Source: Streptomyces barkulensis (lineage in GTDB: Bacteria > Actinomycetota > Actinomycetes > Streptomycetales > Streptomycetaceae). From it: a DNA stretch of 64,000 bases. Made by a program: the position numbers and the translations under genes. The notes beneath the pieces were generated by a model. It ran no database searches and had not been told where the DNA came from. It saw nothing but the letters and a program-made list of their open reading frames with translations. The DNA lies in contig NZ_PGSG01000059.1 of assembly GCF_002843305.1 (NCBI RefSeq), forward strand, positions 1 to 64,000, written 5' to 3'. This document shows, one piece after another, positions 43,776 through 52,986 of this stretch; within the stretch, counting starts at the first letter, position 1, and each line of letters begins with the position of its first letter.

Positions 43776-44638
43776 AGCTCCTTGCGCAGGCCGTCCAGGA
43801 CGGCCTCGGTCCGTCGCACCGGCGCCGCCTGTGCGCACATCCGGTCCAGCGCCTCCTGGAACGCCGAGACGTCGTCGCGCTGGTCGAAGTAGACGGCGCC
43901 CACCAGGCTCTCGCTGTAGGCGACGTCGGGCAGTTCCGGGATGGGGAACCGGAAGATGTGGAAGGGCCCGTACATGGCCGGGTGCGGTCCGGCGTCGAAG
44001 GGCATGACCTGCAGGCGCACCGTCGGCATCGAGCACGCCTCGATCAGGCGGGAGATCTGCCCGCGCATGACCTCGGGCCCGCCGATGGGCCTGCGCAGCA
44101 CGGTCTCGTCCATCACCACCCACAGCAGGGGCGGTTCGTCGCGCGTGAGCAGCCGCTGGCGTTCCAGCCGCAGTGCGATGCCGCGCTCGATCTCCTCCTC
44201 GGCGGCGTGCGGCATGCCCGCGCGCAGCACGGCGCGGGCGTACTCCTCGGTCTGGAGGAGTCCGGGCACGTAGTGCGGCTCATAGGCGCGGATGACGTGG
44301 GATTCGCTCTCCAGGCTGACGAAGGCGCTGAACCAGTCGGGCAGCACGTCGCGGTAGCGGTGCCACCAGCCGGGCCGGTTGGCCTCGCGGGCGAGGGAGA
44401 GGAAGCTGTCGATCTCCGTCTGCTCGGTGATGCCGTAGGTGCGCAGCAGCTTCTCGACGTAGGGGATCTTCAGACCGACCTCGGCCCGCTCCATCCGGCG
44501 GATCGTGGCGTGTGTGACGTCGAGCGCCTCGGCGGCCCGCTCGTAGGTCAGTCCCGCCCGCCGCCGCAGATCGCCCAGCCGCCGGCCGAGCACCACCCGC
44601 AGAACCGTGGGGGCGCCGCCCGCCCTGGTGTCAGCCAC
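43772..44638 (-). CDS. XRE-family regulator with DUF5753
   Basis: GTG 44638 behind GGGAGGGG; 288 residues. The N-terminal helix-turn-helix is LGDLRRRAGLTYERAAEALDVTHATIRRMERAEVG; the rest is a DUF5753 domain (WWHRYRDVLPDWFSAFVSLESES, YEPHYVPGLLQTEEYARAVL, LRLERQRLL, VRLQVMPFDAGPHPAM). This is the WhiJ-like type that works with a DUF397 partner and often with an anti-sigma-type kinase, here encoded divergently. Confidence 0.95.
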   Translation of the reverse strand: MADTRAGGAPTVLRVVLGRRLGDLRRRAGLTYERAAEALDVTHATIRRMERAEVGLKIPYVEKLLRTYGITEQTEIDSFLSLAREANRPGWWHRYRDVLPDWFSAFVSLESESHVIRAYEPHYVPGLLQTEEYARAVLRAGMPHAAEEEIERGIALRLERQRLLTRDEPPLLWVVMDETVLRRPIGGPEVMRGQISRLIEACSMPTVRLQVMPFDAGPHPAMYGPFHIFRFPIPELPDVAYSESLVGAVYFDQRDDVSAFQEALDRMCAQAAPVRRTEAVLDGLRKEL

Positions 44639-44782
44639 CGCACCCCTCCCGCACTCCAACTCGCTTGCCTGTAGCGGCAGTTTGTCATGCCATCGGATCT
44701 TCTCGACAGGGTGGCATGCACGTTTGTGCAAACAACAGATTGGTCCTTGCCAGATGTTGCTCACGCCCTTCACACTGAGGAC

Positions 44783-45262
44783 GTGGCTTACTTTTCCGAT
44801 GTTCGCCCGCTGGAGCGCGCCGGGGGGTCCGTCGAGAGACCCCTGCGAGACGTGTTCCGCCTCCCGGCCATAGGCGCCTCCGTGGCCGAGGCCCGCAGAA
44901 GGGTCCTCGCCCGGCTGACGGAGTGGGACATCGGGGCGGTGGTCCGCGACGACGCTCAACTGGTCGTCTCCGAGCTCTTCACCAACGCCGTGCGTCACAC
45001 CGACAGCGAGAGGGTCGACTGCGAGCTGCGCGTCACGGGCGTACGACTGCGGCTGGCGGTCACCGACCAGGGATCCGGCCCCGCCCGGTACGCCGGGGGC
45101 GCGTCGGGGCTCTGTCCGGAGACCGGCGGCGCGGAGGGGGAGAACGGACGCGGACTGCTGCTGGTCAGCGCCCTCGCCGAGGCCTGGGGGGTACGGCCGG
45201 GCGCCGGCGGCATGGGCCACACGGTCTGGGCGGAACTGGGCTTCGGCACCTCCGCCCCGTGA
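44783..45262 (+). CDS. HATPase_c anti-sigma-factor-like kinase
   Basis: GTG 44783 is the most reasonable start (MAYFSDVRPLERAG), with GAGG upstream. 159 residues. DDAQLVVSELFTNAVRHT is the N-box, VTDQGSGP the G1-like box and ENGRGLLLVSALAEAWG G2, as in RsbW/SpoIIAB-type kinases. It is divergent from the XRE-DUF397 genes and probably belongs to the same regulatory module. Confidence 0.88.
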   Translation: MAYFSDVRPLERAGGSVERPLRDVFRLPAIGASVAEARRRVLARLTEWDIGAVVRDDAQLVVSELFTNAVRHTDSERVDCELRVTGVRLRLAVTDQGSGPARYAGGASGLCPETGGAEGENGRGLLLVSALAEAWGVRPGAGGMGHTVWAELGFGTSAP

Positions 45263-45309
45263 CGCGGGACCGCCCGGCCTTGGCGGGGGAGGCCGGGCGG
45301 TCCCGCGTC
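45261..45309 (+). terminator. Strong hairpin terminator
   Basis: Perfect 20-base arms, 45261-45280 and 45290-45309, with a 9-base loop, beginning within the stop codon of the HATPase gene. No T-run follows. Confidence 0.85.
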
Positions 45310-45375
45310 GGACACGGCGCCGTCGGGCGGGAGAACGCGCTGCGCCCCGCGGGCGGCCGCGGATAGCGTGGCCGT

Positions 45376-45786
45376 ATGACCACCGTGTCCGACGGCGAAC
45401 TGATCGCCTCCGCCGAGGCGGTACTCCATCCGCACCCCGTCGGCGGCCGGCTCTTCGGCAACGTGGCCTCGACCCTGGTGACGGAGACGGGCCGCCTCCA
45501 CTCGGGCGTGTGTATCGACACCGGCTCGGGGACGGGTTTCTGTGCCGAGCACGCGGCCATCGCCGCCATGGTCACGGCGCGCGAGTACCGGATCGCGAGG
45601 ATCGTCGCCGTATGGCGGGACGAGGAGGGCACGCTGCGCGTGGTACCGCCGTGCGGACGGTGCCGGGAGTTCATCCGGCAGATCGATCCGGGCAACCTCG
45701 ACACCGAGGTGGTGCTCGGGCCGCGGCACTCGCTCCGGCTGCGGGAGCTGCTGCCGTATCAGGAGTGGCCGAGCGCGTACGGCTGA
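45376..45786 (+). CDS. Cytidine/blasticidin-S-type deaminase
   Basis: ATG 45376; 136 residues. The zinc site is complete: CAEHAAIAAM (Cys/Glu of the CDA family) and PPCGRCREFI. The sequence SGVCIDTGSGTGFCAEHAAI and ending RELLPYQEW are closer to blasticidin S deaminases and their uncharacterized relatives than to typical cytidine deaminase. It could be a nucleoside salvage or detoxifying deaminase. tagcgt, ten bases upstream, may be a -10 giving a leaderless or near-leaderless transcript. Confidence 0.88.
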   Translation: MTTVSDGELIASAEAVLHPHPVGGRLFGNVASTLVTETGRLHSGVCIDTGSGTGFCAEHAAIAAMVTAREYRIARIVAVWRDEEGTLRVVPPCGRCREFIRQIDPGNLDTEVVLGPRHSLRLRELLPYQEWPSAYG

Positions 45787-45907
45787 GCCCGTCCGCGCGC
45801 CAGTCCCGAACCGCCTCGAACCACCCCGGACCGGCAGGGGCCGGCGAGCAGCGGCAGGGACCGGCGAGGAGCGCCGCAGACGGTCGTGTCCCGCCCCCCA
45901 GGTGTAC

Positions 45908-45921
45908 GGTAAGCGCTTGCC
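45908..45921. promoter_or_regulatory. LacI-type operator before GH95 gene
   Basis: ggtaagcgcttgcc has the perfect core aagcgctt plus matching outer gg/cc, the form of LacI-family operators that control Streptomyces glycosidases. It lies ~36 bases before the start at 45957. Confidence 0.6.
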
Positions 45922-45956
45922 AGACCGCGCCCGTCCCGCCTCCCCTGGAGCCGCAA

Positions 45957-48299
45957 GTGAGCACGGACCACCGCCCCGCCCGCCCCGGCAGCCCGGCCTC
46001 CGGCGAGCTCCGCCTGTGGTATCCCCGCCCCGCCGCCGAATGGCTCCAGGCTCTGCCGGTGGGCAACGGCCGTCTGGGAGCCATGGTGTTCGGCGGCACG
46101 GACGGCGAGCGTCTCCAGCTCAACGAGGACACCCTGTGGGCCGGCGGCCCGCACGACTACGACAACCCCCGGGCCCTCGCCTCCCTCCCCGAGGTCCGCC
46201 GGCTGGTGTTCGAGGGGCGGTGGGACGAGGCACAGGCCCTGGCCGACTCCGATCTGATGGGCGTCCCCGTCAAGCAGCTCCAGTACCAGACCGTCGGTGA
46301 TCTGCGTGTGTCCTTCCCCGAAGGCGGCGGGACCACCGGCTACCGGCGCGAGCTCGATCTGGCCACCGCCGTCGCCTCGGTGGAGTACACGCGTGGCGGG
46401 GTGCGCCACCGCCGTGAGGTGTTCGCCAGCGCGCCGGACCAGGTGATCGTGGTCCGGCTGACCGCCGACTCCCCCGGCGCGGTCTCCTTCACGGCCCGCC
46501 TCGACAGCCCGCTGCGCTCCGCCTCCCGCTCCCCCGCCCCGCACACCATCGCCCTGGACGGCGCCGGCGACGACGCCCAGGGCATCGCGGGCGTGCTGCG
46601 CTTTCGCTGCCTGGTGCGGGCGGTCGCCGAGGGAGGCGCCGTGCACTCGGTGGACGGTGAGCTGCACGTCGAGGGGGCCGACGCCGTCACCCTGCTGGTC
46701 TCGGCCGCCACCAACCACCGCGACTGGCGCGGTGTGGAGGAGGATCCCGGGGTGGCCGCCCGCCGCGCCGCCGCCCCGGTGGACGCGGCGGCCGCCCGGC
46801 CCTGCGCCGAGCTGCGTGCCCGTCATATCCGGGACCATGCGGCGCTGTTCGACCGGGTACGGCTGGAAGTGCCGCCCACACCCGCCGCCGCGCTGCCGAC
46901 CGACGAGCGGGTGGCGCGCTTCGCGCGCGGTGAGGATCCGCACCTGGTGGCGCTGTACTTCGCCTACGGCCGCTACCTGCTCATCGCCTGTTCCCGTCCC
47001 GGCACCCAGCCCGCGAACCTCCAGGGGCTGTGGAACGACCTGACCGACCCGCCGTGGGGCGGCAAGTACACCATCAACATCAACACCGAGATGAACTACT
47101 GGCCGGCCGCCCCCGCCAACCTCCTGGAGTGCTGGGAGCCGCTGTTCGGCCTGCTGGAGGATCTGGCCGCCGCCGGCGCCCGTACCGCCCGGGCCGTGTA
47201 CGGCGCGCGCGGCTGGGTCGCCCACCACAACACCGACCTGTGGCGCGGCACCGCTCCGGTGGACGGGGCGTTCTGGGGGATGTGGCCCACCGGCGGCGCC
47301 TGGCTGGCGCTGTCGGTCTGGGAGCACCACCGCTTCACCAAAGACGAGGCGAAGCTGCGGGAGCGCTATCCGGTGCTGGCCGGCGCGGCGCGCTTCTTCC
47401 TGGACGCCTTGGTGGAGGACCCCGCGACGGGGGAGCTGGTCACCTGTCCGTCGCTCTCCCCCGAGAACGCCCACCACCTTGGCCCCGGCGGCTCGCTGTG
47501 CGCGGGGCCTGCCATGGACAACCAGATCCTGCGCGATCTGTTCGACGCCACCGTCGCGAGCGCCGAACTGCTCGGCGTGGACGAGGAACTGGCGAAGGAG
47601 GCGCGGGCGGCGCGCGAGCGGCTGGCTCCGCCCCGGATCGGGGAGCTGGGGCAGCTCCAGGAGTGGCGCGAGGACTGGGACGCGATCGCGCCCGAGCGCG
47701 GCCACCGGCATGTCTCGCATCTGTACGCGCTGCACCCGGGCGGCCGGATCACCCGGCGCGGCACCCCCGGGCTGTTCGAGGCGGCGCGCACCACGCTGGA
47801 GCTGCGGGGCGACGCGGGCACGGGCTGGTCGCTCGGCTGGAAGATCAACTTCTGGGCGCGGCTGGAGGACGGCGCCCGCTCCCACAAACTGCTGACCGAC
47901 CAGCTCACCCCCGGGCGCACCGCCCCGAACCTCTTCGATCTGCACCCGCCCTTCCAGATCGACGGCAACTTCGGCGCCACCGCGGGGATCTGCGAGTGGC
48001 TGGTGCACAGCCACGCCGGTGAGATCCATCTGCTGCCCGCCCTGCCGCCCGCGCTGCCCGAGGGCTCGGTGCGCGGGCTGCTGGCGCGCGGCGGTTTCGA
48101 GGTGGACCTCACCTGGCGCGGCGGCGCGCTGGCCGGAGCCGAGCTGTTCTCCCGGGCCGGACGCCGGGCGCGGGTGCGCACGGCCGGCGAGGTCGCGGTG
48201 TCCTGTGAGGGGCGGCCGGTGGAGACCGTACGGCCGGAGGCCGGTGTCGTGGAGTTCGGGACGGCTTCCGGGCGCGTCTACCGGCTCTCCCCGGGCTGA
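45957..48299 (+). CDS. GH95 alpha-L-fucosidase-like glycosidase
   Basis: GTG 45957 with CTGGAG seven bases upstream; 780 residues, no signal peptide, so cytoplasmic. The N-terminal beta domain begins LWYPRPAAEWLQALPVGNGRLGAMVFGG; family motifs are TLWAGGP, NLQGLWNDLTDPPWGGKYTININTEMNYWPA, WVAHHNTDLWRGTAP, SLSPEN and FQIDGNFGATAGICEWL, which include the Asn and Asp residues known as catalytic in GH95. It hydrolyses alpha-1,2-fucosides, or alpha-galactosides in some members. A single gene under a LacI-type operator, with no transporter nearby. Confidence 0.94.
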   Translation: MSTDHRPARPGSPASGELRLWYPRPAAEWLQALPVGNGRLGAMVFGGTDGERLQLNEDTLWAGGPHDYDNPRALASLPEVRRLVFEGRWDEAQALADSDLMGVPVKQLQYQTVGDLRVSFPEGGGTTGYRRELDLATAVASVEYTRGGVRHRREVFASAPDQVIVVRLTADSPGAVSFTARLDSPLRSASRSPAPHTIALDGAGDDAQGIAGVLRFRCLVRAVAEGGAVHSVDGELHVEGADAVTLLVSAATNHRDWRGVEEDPGVAARRAAAPVDAAAARPCAELRARHIRDHAALFDRVRLEVPPTPAAALPTDERVARFARGEDPHLVALYFAYGRYLLIACSRPGTQPANLQGLWNDLTDPPWGGKYTININTEMNYWPAAPANLLECWEPLFGLLEDLAAAGARTARAVYGARGWVAHHNTDLWRGTAPVDGAFWGMWPTGGAWLALSVWEHHRFTKDEAKLRERYPVLAGAARFFLDALVEDPATGELVTCPSLSPENAHHLGPGGSLCAGPAMDNQILRDLFDATVASAELLGVDEELAKEARAARERLAPPRIGELGQLQEWREDWDAIAPERGHRHVSHLYALHPGGRITRRGTPGLFEAARTTLELRGDAGTGWSLGWKINFWARLEDGARSHKLLTDQLTPGRTAPNLFDLHPPFQIDGNFGATAGICEWLVHSHAGEIHLLPALPPALPEGSVRGLLARGGFEVDLTWRGGALAGAELFSRAGRRARVRTAGEVAVSCEGRPVETVRPEAGVVEFGTASGRVYRLSPG

Positions 48300-48365
48300 G
48301 AAGCACCCACGCGGCGGGAACCCCACGGGGGCCGCCGTCCGTTCTCCGTGACCAGGAGGTGCGCC

Positions 48366-48632
48366 GTGGGTACTGGACACGCACGACGGGGAGAGGGCGA
48401 CGGCGACGACGCCGGAAGAGGCGCCTGGGACGACGTCGTACTCGACGAGGACTTCATACGCGGCGCCGAGGTGAGCGAGCCGGCCGCGCGTACGCGCATG
48501 CTGCGGGCCCGCTGGCGGGACGATCCGCCCGAGCCGCAGCCGTGGCGGGCGGACGAGCCCCCGGCGGGGTGGTTCTGGAGCAGGGGCCGGCGCAAGGGGC
48601 GCCGGTGGCGCCGCCGCCGCAATGACGGCTGA
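48366..48632 (+). CDS. Small charged hypothetical protein
   Basis: GTG 48366 has CAGGAGG seven bases upstream; 88 residues. WDDVVLDEDFIRGAEVSEPAARTRMLRARWRDDPPEPQPWRADEPPAGWFW is a conserved-looking core, followed by a strongly basic tail (RGRRKGRRWRRRRNDG). No membrane segment. I recall similar Streptomyces proteins but no function. Confidence 0.7.
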   Translation: MGTGHARRGEGDGDDAGRGAWDDVVLDEDFIRGAEVSEPAARTRMLRARWRDDPPEPQPWRADEPPAGWFWSRGRRKGRRWRRRRNDG

Positions 48633-48761
48633 CGCCCCCGGCCGCGCCTCTCGCGGCGGAGGCGGACCGTGCGGGGGCGCGGGCCGCCACCCGCGCCCCC
48701 GCACGGGGCCTCACCGGCCCGGGCCGTCCGCGGCTGGAACGGCCGGCCCGGGTCGGCCGTT

Positions 48762-49934
48762 TCAGCCGCGGACGCCCAGCAGGTGCTCCAGCGCCAGCTG
48801 GTCCAGCCGCTCGAAGGCCATGCCGCGCCCGGCCGCGGCGTCCACGTCGAACTCCTCGAAGGCGGCGGTGTCGGCCAGCAGGCCGGCGGCGGTCTCGCCC
48901 TCGTTCAGGGTCGGCCGGGCCAGCTCGTCCAGGCGCGAGGCGCGCAGCGCCTCCTGGACCTCGGGGTCGGCGCGGAAGGCGGCGGCCTTCTCCTTGAGGA
49001 TCAGGTAGTTGCGCATGCAGCCGGCCGCCGACGCCCACACTCCGTCGAAGTCCTCGGTGCGCGGCGGCTTGAAGTCGAAGTGCCGCGGGCCCTCGTAGCC
49101 GGCCGACTCCAGCAGGTCCACCAGCCAGAACGCCTGGCGCAGGTCGCCGGCGCCGAAGCGGAAGTCCTGGTCGTACTTGATGCCGGACTGGCCGTTGAGG
49201 TCGATGTGGAAGAGCTTGCCGTGCCACAGCGCCTGGGCGATGCCGTGCGGGAAGTTCAGTCCGGCCATCTGCTCGTGGCCGACCTCGGGGTTGAGGCCGA
49301 CGCGGTCGGCGTGCTCCAGCTCGTTGATGAACGCCAGCGCGTGGCCGACGGTCGGCAGCAGGATGTCGCCGCGCGGCTCGTTGGGCTTGGGCTCGATGGC
49401 GAAGCGCAGGTCGTAGCCCTGGGAGACGACGTAGTCGCCCAGGAGGTCGAAGGCCTCCTTGAGGCGGTCCAGCGCGACCCGCACGTCCTTGGCGCCGCCC
49501 GACTCCGCGCCCTCGCGGCCGCCCCAGGCGACGTAGGTGGTGGCGCCCAGTTCGGCGGCCAGGTCGATGTTGCGCAGGGTCTTGCGCAGCGCGTAGCGGC
49601 GCACGTCCCGGTCGTTGGCGGTGAAGGCGCCGTCCTTGAACACCGGGTGCTTGAAGAGGTTGGTGGTGGCCATCGGCACTTTCATGCCGGTGGCGTCCAG
49701 CGCCTGGCGGAAGCGCTTGACGATGCCCTCGCGCTCGGCCTCGGAGGAGCCGAAGGGGATCAGGTCGTCGTCGTGGAAGGTGACGCCGTGTGCGCCCAGC
49801 TCGGAGAGCTTCTGGACGGTCTCGACCGGGTCGAGGGCGGGGCGGGTGGCGTCGCCGAAGGGGTCGCCGCCCTGCCAGCCCACGGTCCACAGACCGAAGG
49901 TGAACTTGTGCTCGGGTGTCGGCTCGTAGCTCAT
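48762..49934 (-). CDS. xylA: Xylose isomerase
   Basis: ATG 49934 with GAGAGG upstream; 390 residues, the class I Streptomyces length. Catalytic and metal motifs: [52 protein letters not shown]. It converts D-xylose to D-xylulose (and glucose to fructose) in the cytoplasm. Divergent from xylB across a short AT-richer region that should bind the ROK regulator. Confidence 0.98.
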   Translation of the reverse strand: MSYEPTPEHKFTFGLWTVGWQGGDPFGDATRPALDPVETVQKLSELGAHGVTFHDDDLIPFGSSEAEREGIVKRFRQALDATGMKVPMATTNLFKHPVFKDGAFTANDRDVRRYALRKTLRNIDLAAELGATTYVAWGGREGAESGGAKDVRVALDRLKEAFDLLGDYVVSQGYDLRFAIEPKPNEPRGDILLPTVGHALAFINELEHADRVGLNPEVGHEQMAGLNFPHGIAQALWHGKLFHIDLNGQSGIKYDQDFRFGAGDLRQAFWLVDLLESAGYEGPRHFDFKPPRTEDFDGVWASAAGCMRNYLILKEKAAAFRADPEVQEALRASRLDELARPTLNEGETAAGLLADTAAFEEFDVDAAAGRGMAFERLDQLALEHLLGVRG

Positions 49935-50012
49935 GTCATGCCTCTCGGGTATTTCGTCAGGCCCGTTGACAAATTAGTATGCGCCCAGAAGCCCCAGAGA
50001 GGAAGAGGCGAC
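49935..50012. promoter_or_regulatory. xylA-xylB divergent control region
   Basis: Only 78 bases separate the two starts. Bases 49966-49980 (ttgacaaattagtat) are conspicuously A/T-rich for this genome. ttgaca looks like a -35, but I see no well-spaced -10. The same bases read on the minus strand as actaatttgtcaac, resembling half of a XylR/ROK operator. Confidence 0.5.
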
Positions 50013-51440
50013 ATGGCCGCACCCGAAGGTCCGCTCGTTGTCGGTGTGGACAGCTCGACGCAGTCCACCAAAGCGCTGGTCGTCGACGCCGCCACCGGCG
50101 AGGTGGTCGCGCGCGGCCAGGCACCCCACACCGTCTCGCCCGACCACGAGAGCGATCCGGAGCAGTGGTGGCAGGCGCTGCGGCAGGCGCTGGACCAGTG
50201 CGGGCCGGCCGTCCACCGGGCCGCCGCGGTCTCGGTCGGCGGCCAGCAGCACGGGCTGGTGACGCTGGACGGCCAGGGCCGCCCCGTCCGCCCCGCCCTG
50301 CTGTGGAACGACGTGCGCTCCGCCCCGCAGCGCGACCGCCTGGTGGCCGAGCTGGGCGGGCCCGAGGCCTGGGCCGAACGCTTCGGCAGCGTCCCGGCGG
50401 CCTCCTTCACCGTCACCAAGTGGCAGTGGCTGCGCGAGAACGAGCCCGAGGCCGCCGCCGCGGTGAAGGCGGTGCGGCTGCCGCACGACTACCTCACCGA
50501 GCGCCTGACCGGCCAGGGCACCACCGACCGGGGCGACGCCTCGGGCACCGGCTGGTGGTCGACGGCCGATGAGGCCTACGACCAGGAGATCCTGGGGAAG
50601 GTCGGCCTCTCCCCCGAGCTGCTGCCCCGCGTACTGGGCCACGGCGAGGCGGCCGGTACGGTACGGCCTCAGGAGGGGCTGCCACTGCCCCAGGGCACGC
50701 TGGTGGCCACCGGCACCGGCGACAACATGGCCGCCGCCCTCGGCCTCGGTCTGCGGCCGGGCCGGCCGGTGCTGAGCCTGGGCACCTCCGGCACCGTCTA
50801 CGCCGTCTCCACCCGCCGCCCCGCCGACCCCACCGGCACCGTCGCCGGCTTCGCCGACGCCCGCACCGACTGGCTGCCGCTGGCCTGCACCCTCAACTGC
50901 ACCCTGGCCGTGGACCGCGTCGCGGCCCTGTTCGGCCTGGACCGCGAGGCCGTCGAGCCGGGCGGCGGCGTGACCGTCCTGCCGTTCCTGGACGGCGAGC
51001 GCACCCCCAACCTCCCCTACGCCTCCGGCACCCTGACCGGCCTGCGGCACGACACGAGCGCGGGCCAGATCCTCCAGGCCACCTACGACGGCGCGGTCTA
51101 CGCCCTGCTGGCCGCCCTGGGCCTGGTCCTGGACGAGGACGCCGAGCCGGACGCCCCGATCCTGCTGATCGGCGGCGGCGCGAAGGGCACCGCGTGGCGT
51201 GAGACGGTACGACGCCTGTCGGGGCGGCCGGTGGTCGTGCCGCGCGCGCAGGAGCTGGTCGCGCTCGGCGCCGCGGCGCAGGCCGCGGCCCTGGTGCTGG
51301 GCGAGGACGCGGCGGCGGTCGCCCGCCGCTGGTCCACCGCCGAGGGCCCCTCCTACGAGGCGGTGGAGCGCGACGAGGAGGCGCTGACCCGCCTGGCGGC
51401 CACCCTGAGCGACGCCGATACGCTGCTGCGGCGGCACTGA
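50013..51440 (+). CDS. xylB: Xylulokinase
   Basis: ATG 50013 after GAGGAAGAGG; 475 residues. FGGY-kinase features: VGVDSSTQSTKALVVD (phosphate 1), VGGQQHGLVTLD, ALLWNDVRS, TGTGDNMAAALG, LSLGTSGTVYAVS and ILLIGGGAKGTAWRE (adenosine). It phosphorylates D-xylulose to the 5-phosphate for the pentose phosphate pathway. Divergent from xylA; a ROK regulator lies downstream. Confidence 0.96.
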   Translation: MAAPEGPLVVGVDSSTQSTKALVVDAATGEVVARGQAPHTVSPDHESDPEQWWQALRQALDQCGPAVHRAAAVSVGGQQHGLVTLDGQGRPVRPALLWNDVRSAPQRDRLVAELGGPEAWAERFGSVPAASFTVTKWQWLRENEPEAAAAVKAVRLPHDYLTERLTGQGTTDRGDASGTGWWSTADEAYDQEILGKVGLSPELLPRVLGHGEAAGTVRPQEGLPLPQGTLVATGTGDNMAAALGLGLRPGRPVLSLGTSGTVYAVSTRRPADPTGTVAGFADARTDWLPLACTLNCTLAVDRVAALFGLDREAVEPGGGVTVLPFLDGERTPNLPYASGTLTGLRHDTSAGQILQATYDGAVYALLAALGLVLDEDAEPDAPILLIGGGAKGTAWRETVRRLSGRPVVVPRAQELVALGAAAQAAALVLGEDAAAVARRWSTAEGPSYEAVERDEEALTRLAATLSDADTLLRRH

Positions 51441-51565
51441 CCGGCGGCGCCGTCCCACAACCCGCCCGGCACAGCCTTGCCGCGCAAGCCCCGCCGCGCA
51501 GGTCCCGTCCCGTGTCACCACCGTCCGCGGCACCGTCCGCACAGCCCTTGAGGAGTACGCCACCG

Positions 51566-52828
51566 ATGGCAGCACCCGCGCCCAACACCCAGCAGGAGAT
51601 GCGGCGGCGGAACCTGGCGCGCGTACTGCACGCGGTGGCCGACGGCGGCCCCCAGTCGCGGGCCGCCGTCGCGGCGCGGATCGGGCTCACCCGCACCGCC
51701 GTCTCCACCCTCGTGGACGAACTCCTGGGCGCCGGGCTGCTGGTGGAGCTGGGGCCGGGCCGCTCCGGCGCGGTGGGGCGGCCGGGCACCGCGCTGGCGC
51801 TCAGCGACGGCGGCCCCTGCGGGATCGGCGCCGAGATCGGCGTCGACCACCTCGCCGTGTGCGCCGTCGACCTGCGCGGCGAGGTCCGCGCCCGCACCGC
51901 GATGGACGCGGCCAACCGCGACAGCGATCCCGGCCCGGTGCTGGAACAGCTGGCCGGTCTGGTCGGGGAGGTCGCGCACGAGGCCCGCGGGCTGGGACTG
52001 CGCCCGGCCGGGCTGGCCGTGGCCGTGCCCGGCCTGGTCGCCCGCGGCACCACCACCATCGTCCAGGCCCCCAACCTCGGCTGGACGGACCTCGACCTGG
52101 GCCCCCGCCTGGCCGAGAAGGCCCTCGGCGGCGGCAATGCTGGCGGCAGTGGCAGTGGCAGTGGCGGTGTTGGCGCCGGTGGCACGGCCGTGTGCTCCAT
52201 CGACAACGAGGCCAACCTCGGCGCCCTGGCCGAGCTGTGGCTGGGCGGCCACACCCCGCCGCCCGACGACTTCGTGCACGTCTCGGCCGAGATCGGCATC
52301 GGTGCCGCGATCGTGGTGGACGGGGAACTCCTGCGCGGCACCCGCGGGTTCGCCGGCGAACTGGGCCATGTGCCGGTGCGCCCGGAGGGCCGCCCGTGCG
52401 CCTGCGGCGGGATCGGCTGCCTGGAGCAGTACGCGGGTGAGGAGGCCGTCCTGCGGGCCGCCGGGCTCGACCCGCGCGCCACCGCCGCACAGCACCCCGG
52501 TCCCGGCGCCCGCATCGACCTGCTCGCCACTCGCGCCGAGGGCGGCGACCGCGCGGTGCTGGGAGCGCTGGCCGAGGCCGGAAGCGCGCTGGGCACCGCC
52601 CTGACCGGCGCGGTCAACCTGCTCGACCCGCAGACCGTGGTCCTGGGCGGTGCCCTCGCCCGGCTGGCGCCCTGGCTGCTGCCCTCCCTGGAGCACGAAC
52701 TGGGCCGCCGTCTGGCCGGCCCCCCGCCGGTGTCGGTCTCCCGCCTCGGCGCGGACGGGCCGCTGCTGGGCGCGGCCCACTCCGTCGTCCGCGCGGTCCT
52801 GGACGACCCGATGGCCCACCGCGCCTGA
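51566..52828 (+). CDS. ROK-family transcriptional regulator (XylR/ROK7B7-like)
   Basis: ATG 51566 with TTGAGGAG upstream; 420 residues. The N-terminal winged HTH is QEMRRRNLARVLHAVADGGPQSRAAVAARIGLTRTAVSTLVDELLGAGLL; the ROK domain follows (GIGAEIGVDHLAVCAVDL, FVHVSAEIGIGAAIV) with the zinc motif CACGGIGCLEQYAG. Between ~190 and 212 lies a Gly/Ser/Asn run (GGGNAGGSGSGSGGVGAGG) coded by ggcagt repeats. Position next to xylAB suggests it is their xylose-responsive repressor. Confidence 0.92.
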   Translation: MAAPAPNTQQEMRRRNLARVLHAVADGGPQSRAAVAARIGLTRTAVSTLVDELLGAGLLVELGPGRSGAVGRPGTALALSDGGPCGIGAEIGVDHLAVCAVDLRGEVRARTAMDAANRDSDPGPVLEQLAGLVGEVAHEARGLGLRPAGLAVAVPGLVARGTTTIVQAPNLGWTDLDLGPRLAEKALGGGNAGGSGSGSGGVGAGGTAVCSIDNEANLGALAELWLGGHTPPPDDFVHVSAEIGIGAAIVVDGELLRGTRGFAGELGHVPVRPEGRPCACGGIGCLEQYAGEEAVLRAAGLDPRATAAQHPGPGARIDLLATRAEGGDRAVLGALAEAGSALGTALTGAVNLLDPQTVVLGGALARLAPWLLPSLEHELGRRLAGPPPVSVSRLGADGPLLGAAHSVVRAVLDDPMAHRA

Positions 52829-52986
52829 CGGGCCGCGGCGCAGGAGGGCGGGCAGAGACGGCGGCGCCCCCGTACACGGTGGTCCACCCCCGCAGACGTC
52901 AACACCAGCGCCCATCGTTCATCACTCCGGGGCATTCGGTGTCCGTTTCACCATGACGGCGGTCCCGCCTGCGCAGAGAACCCTCC

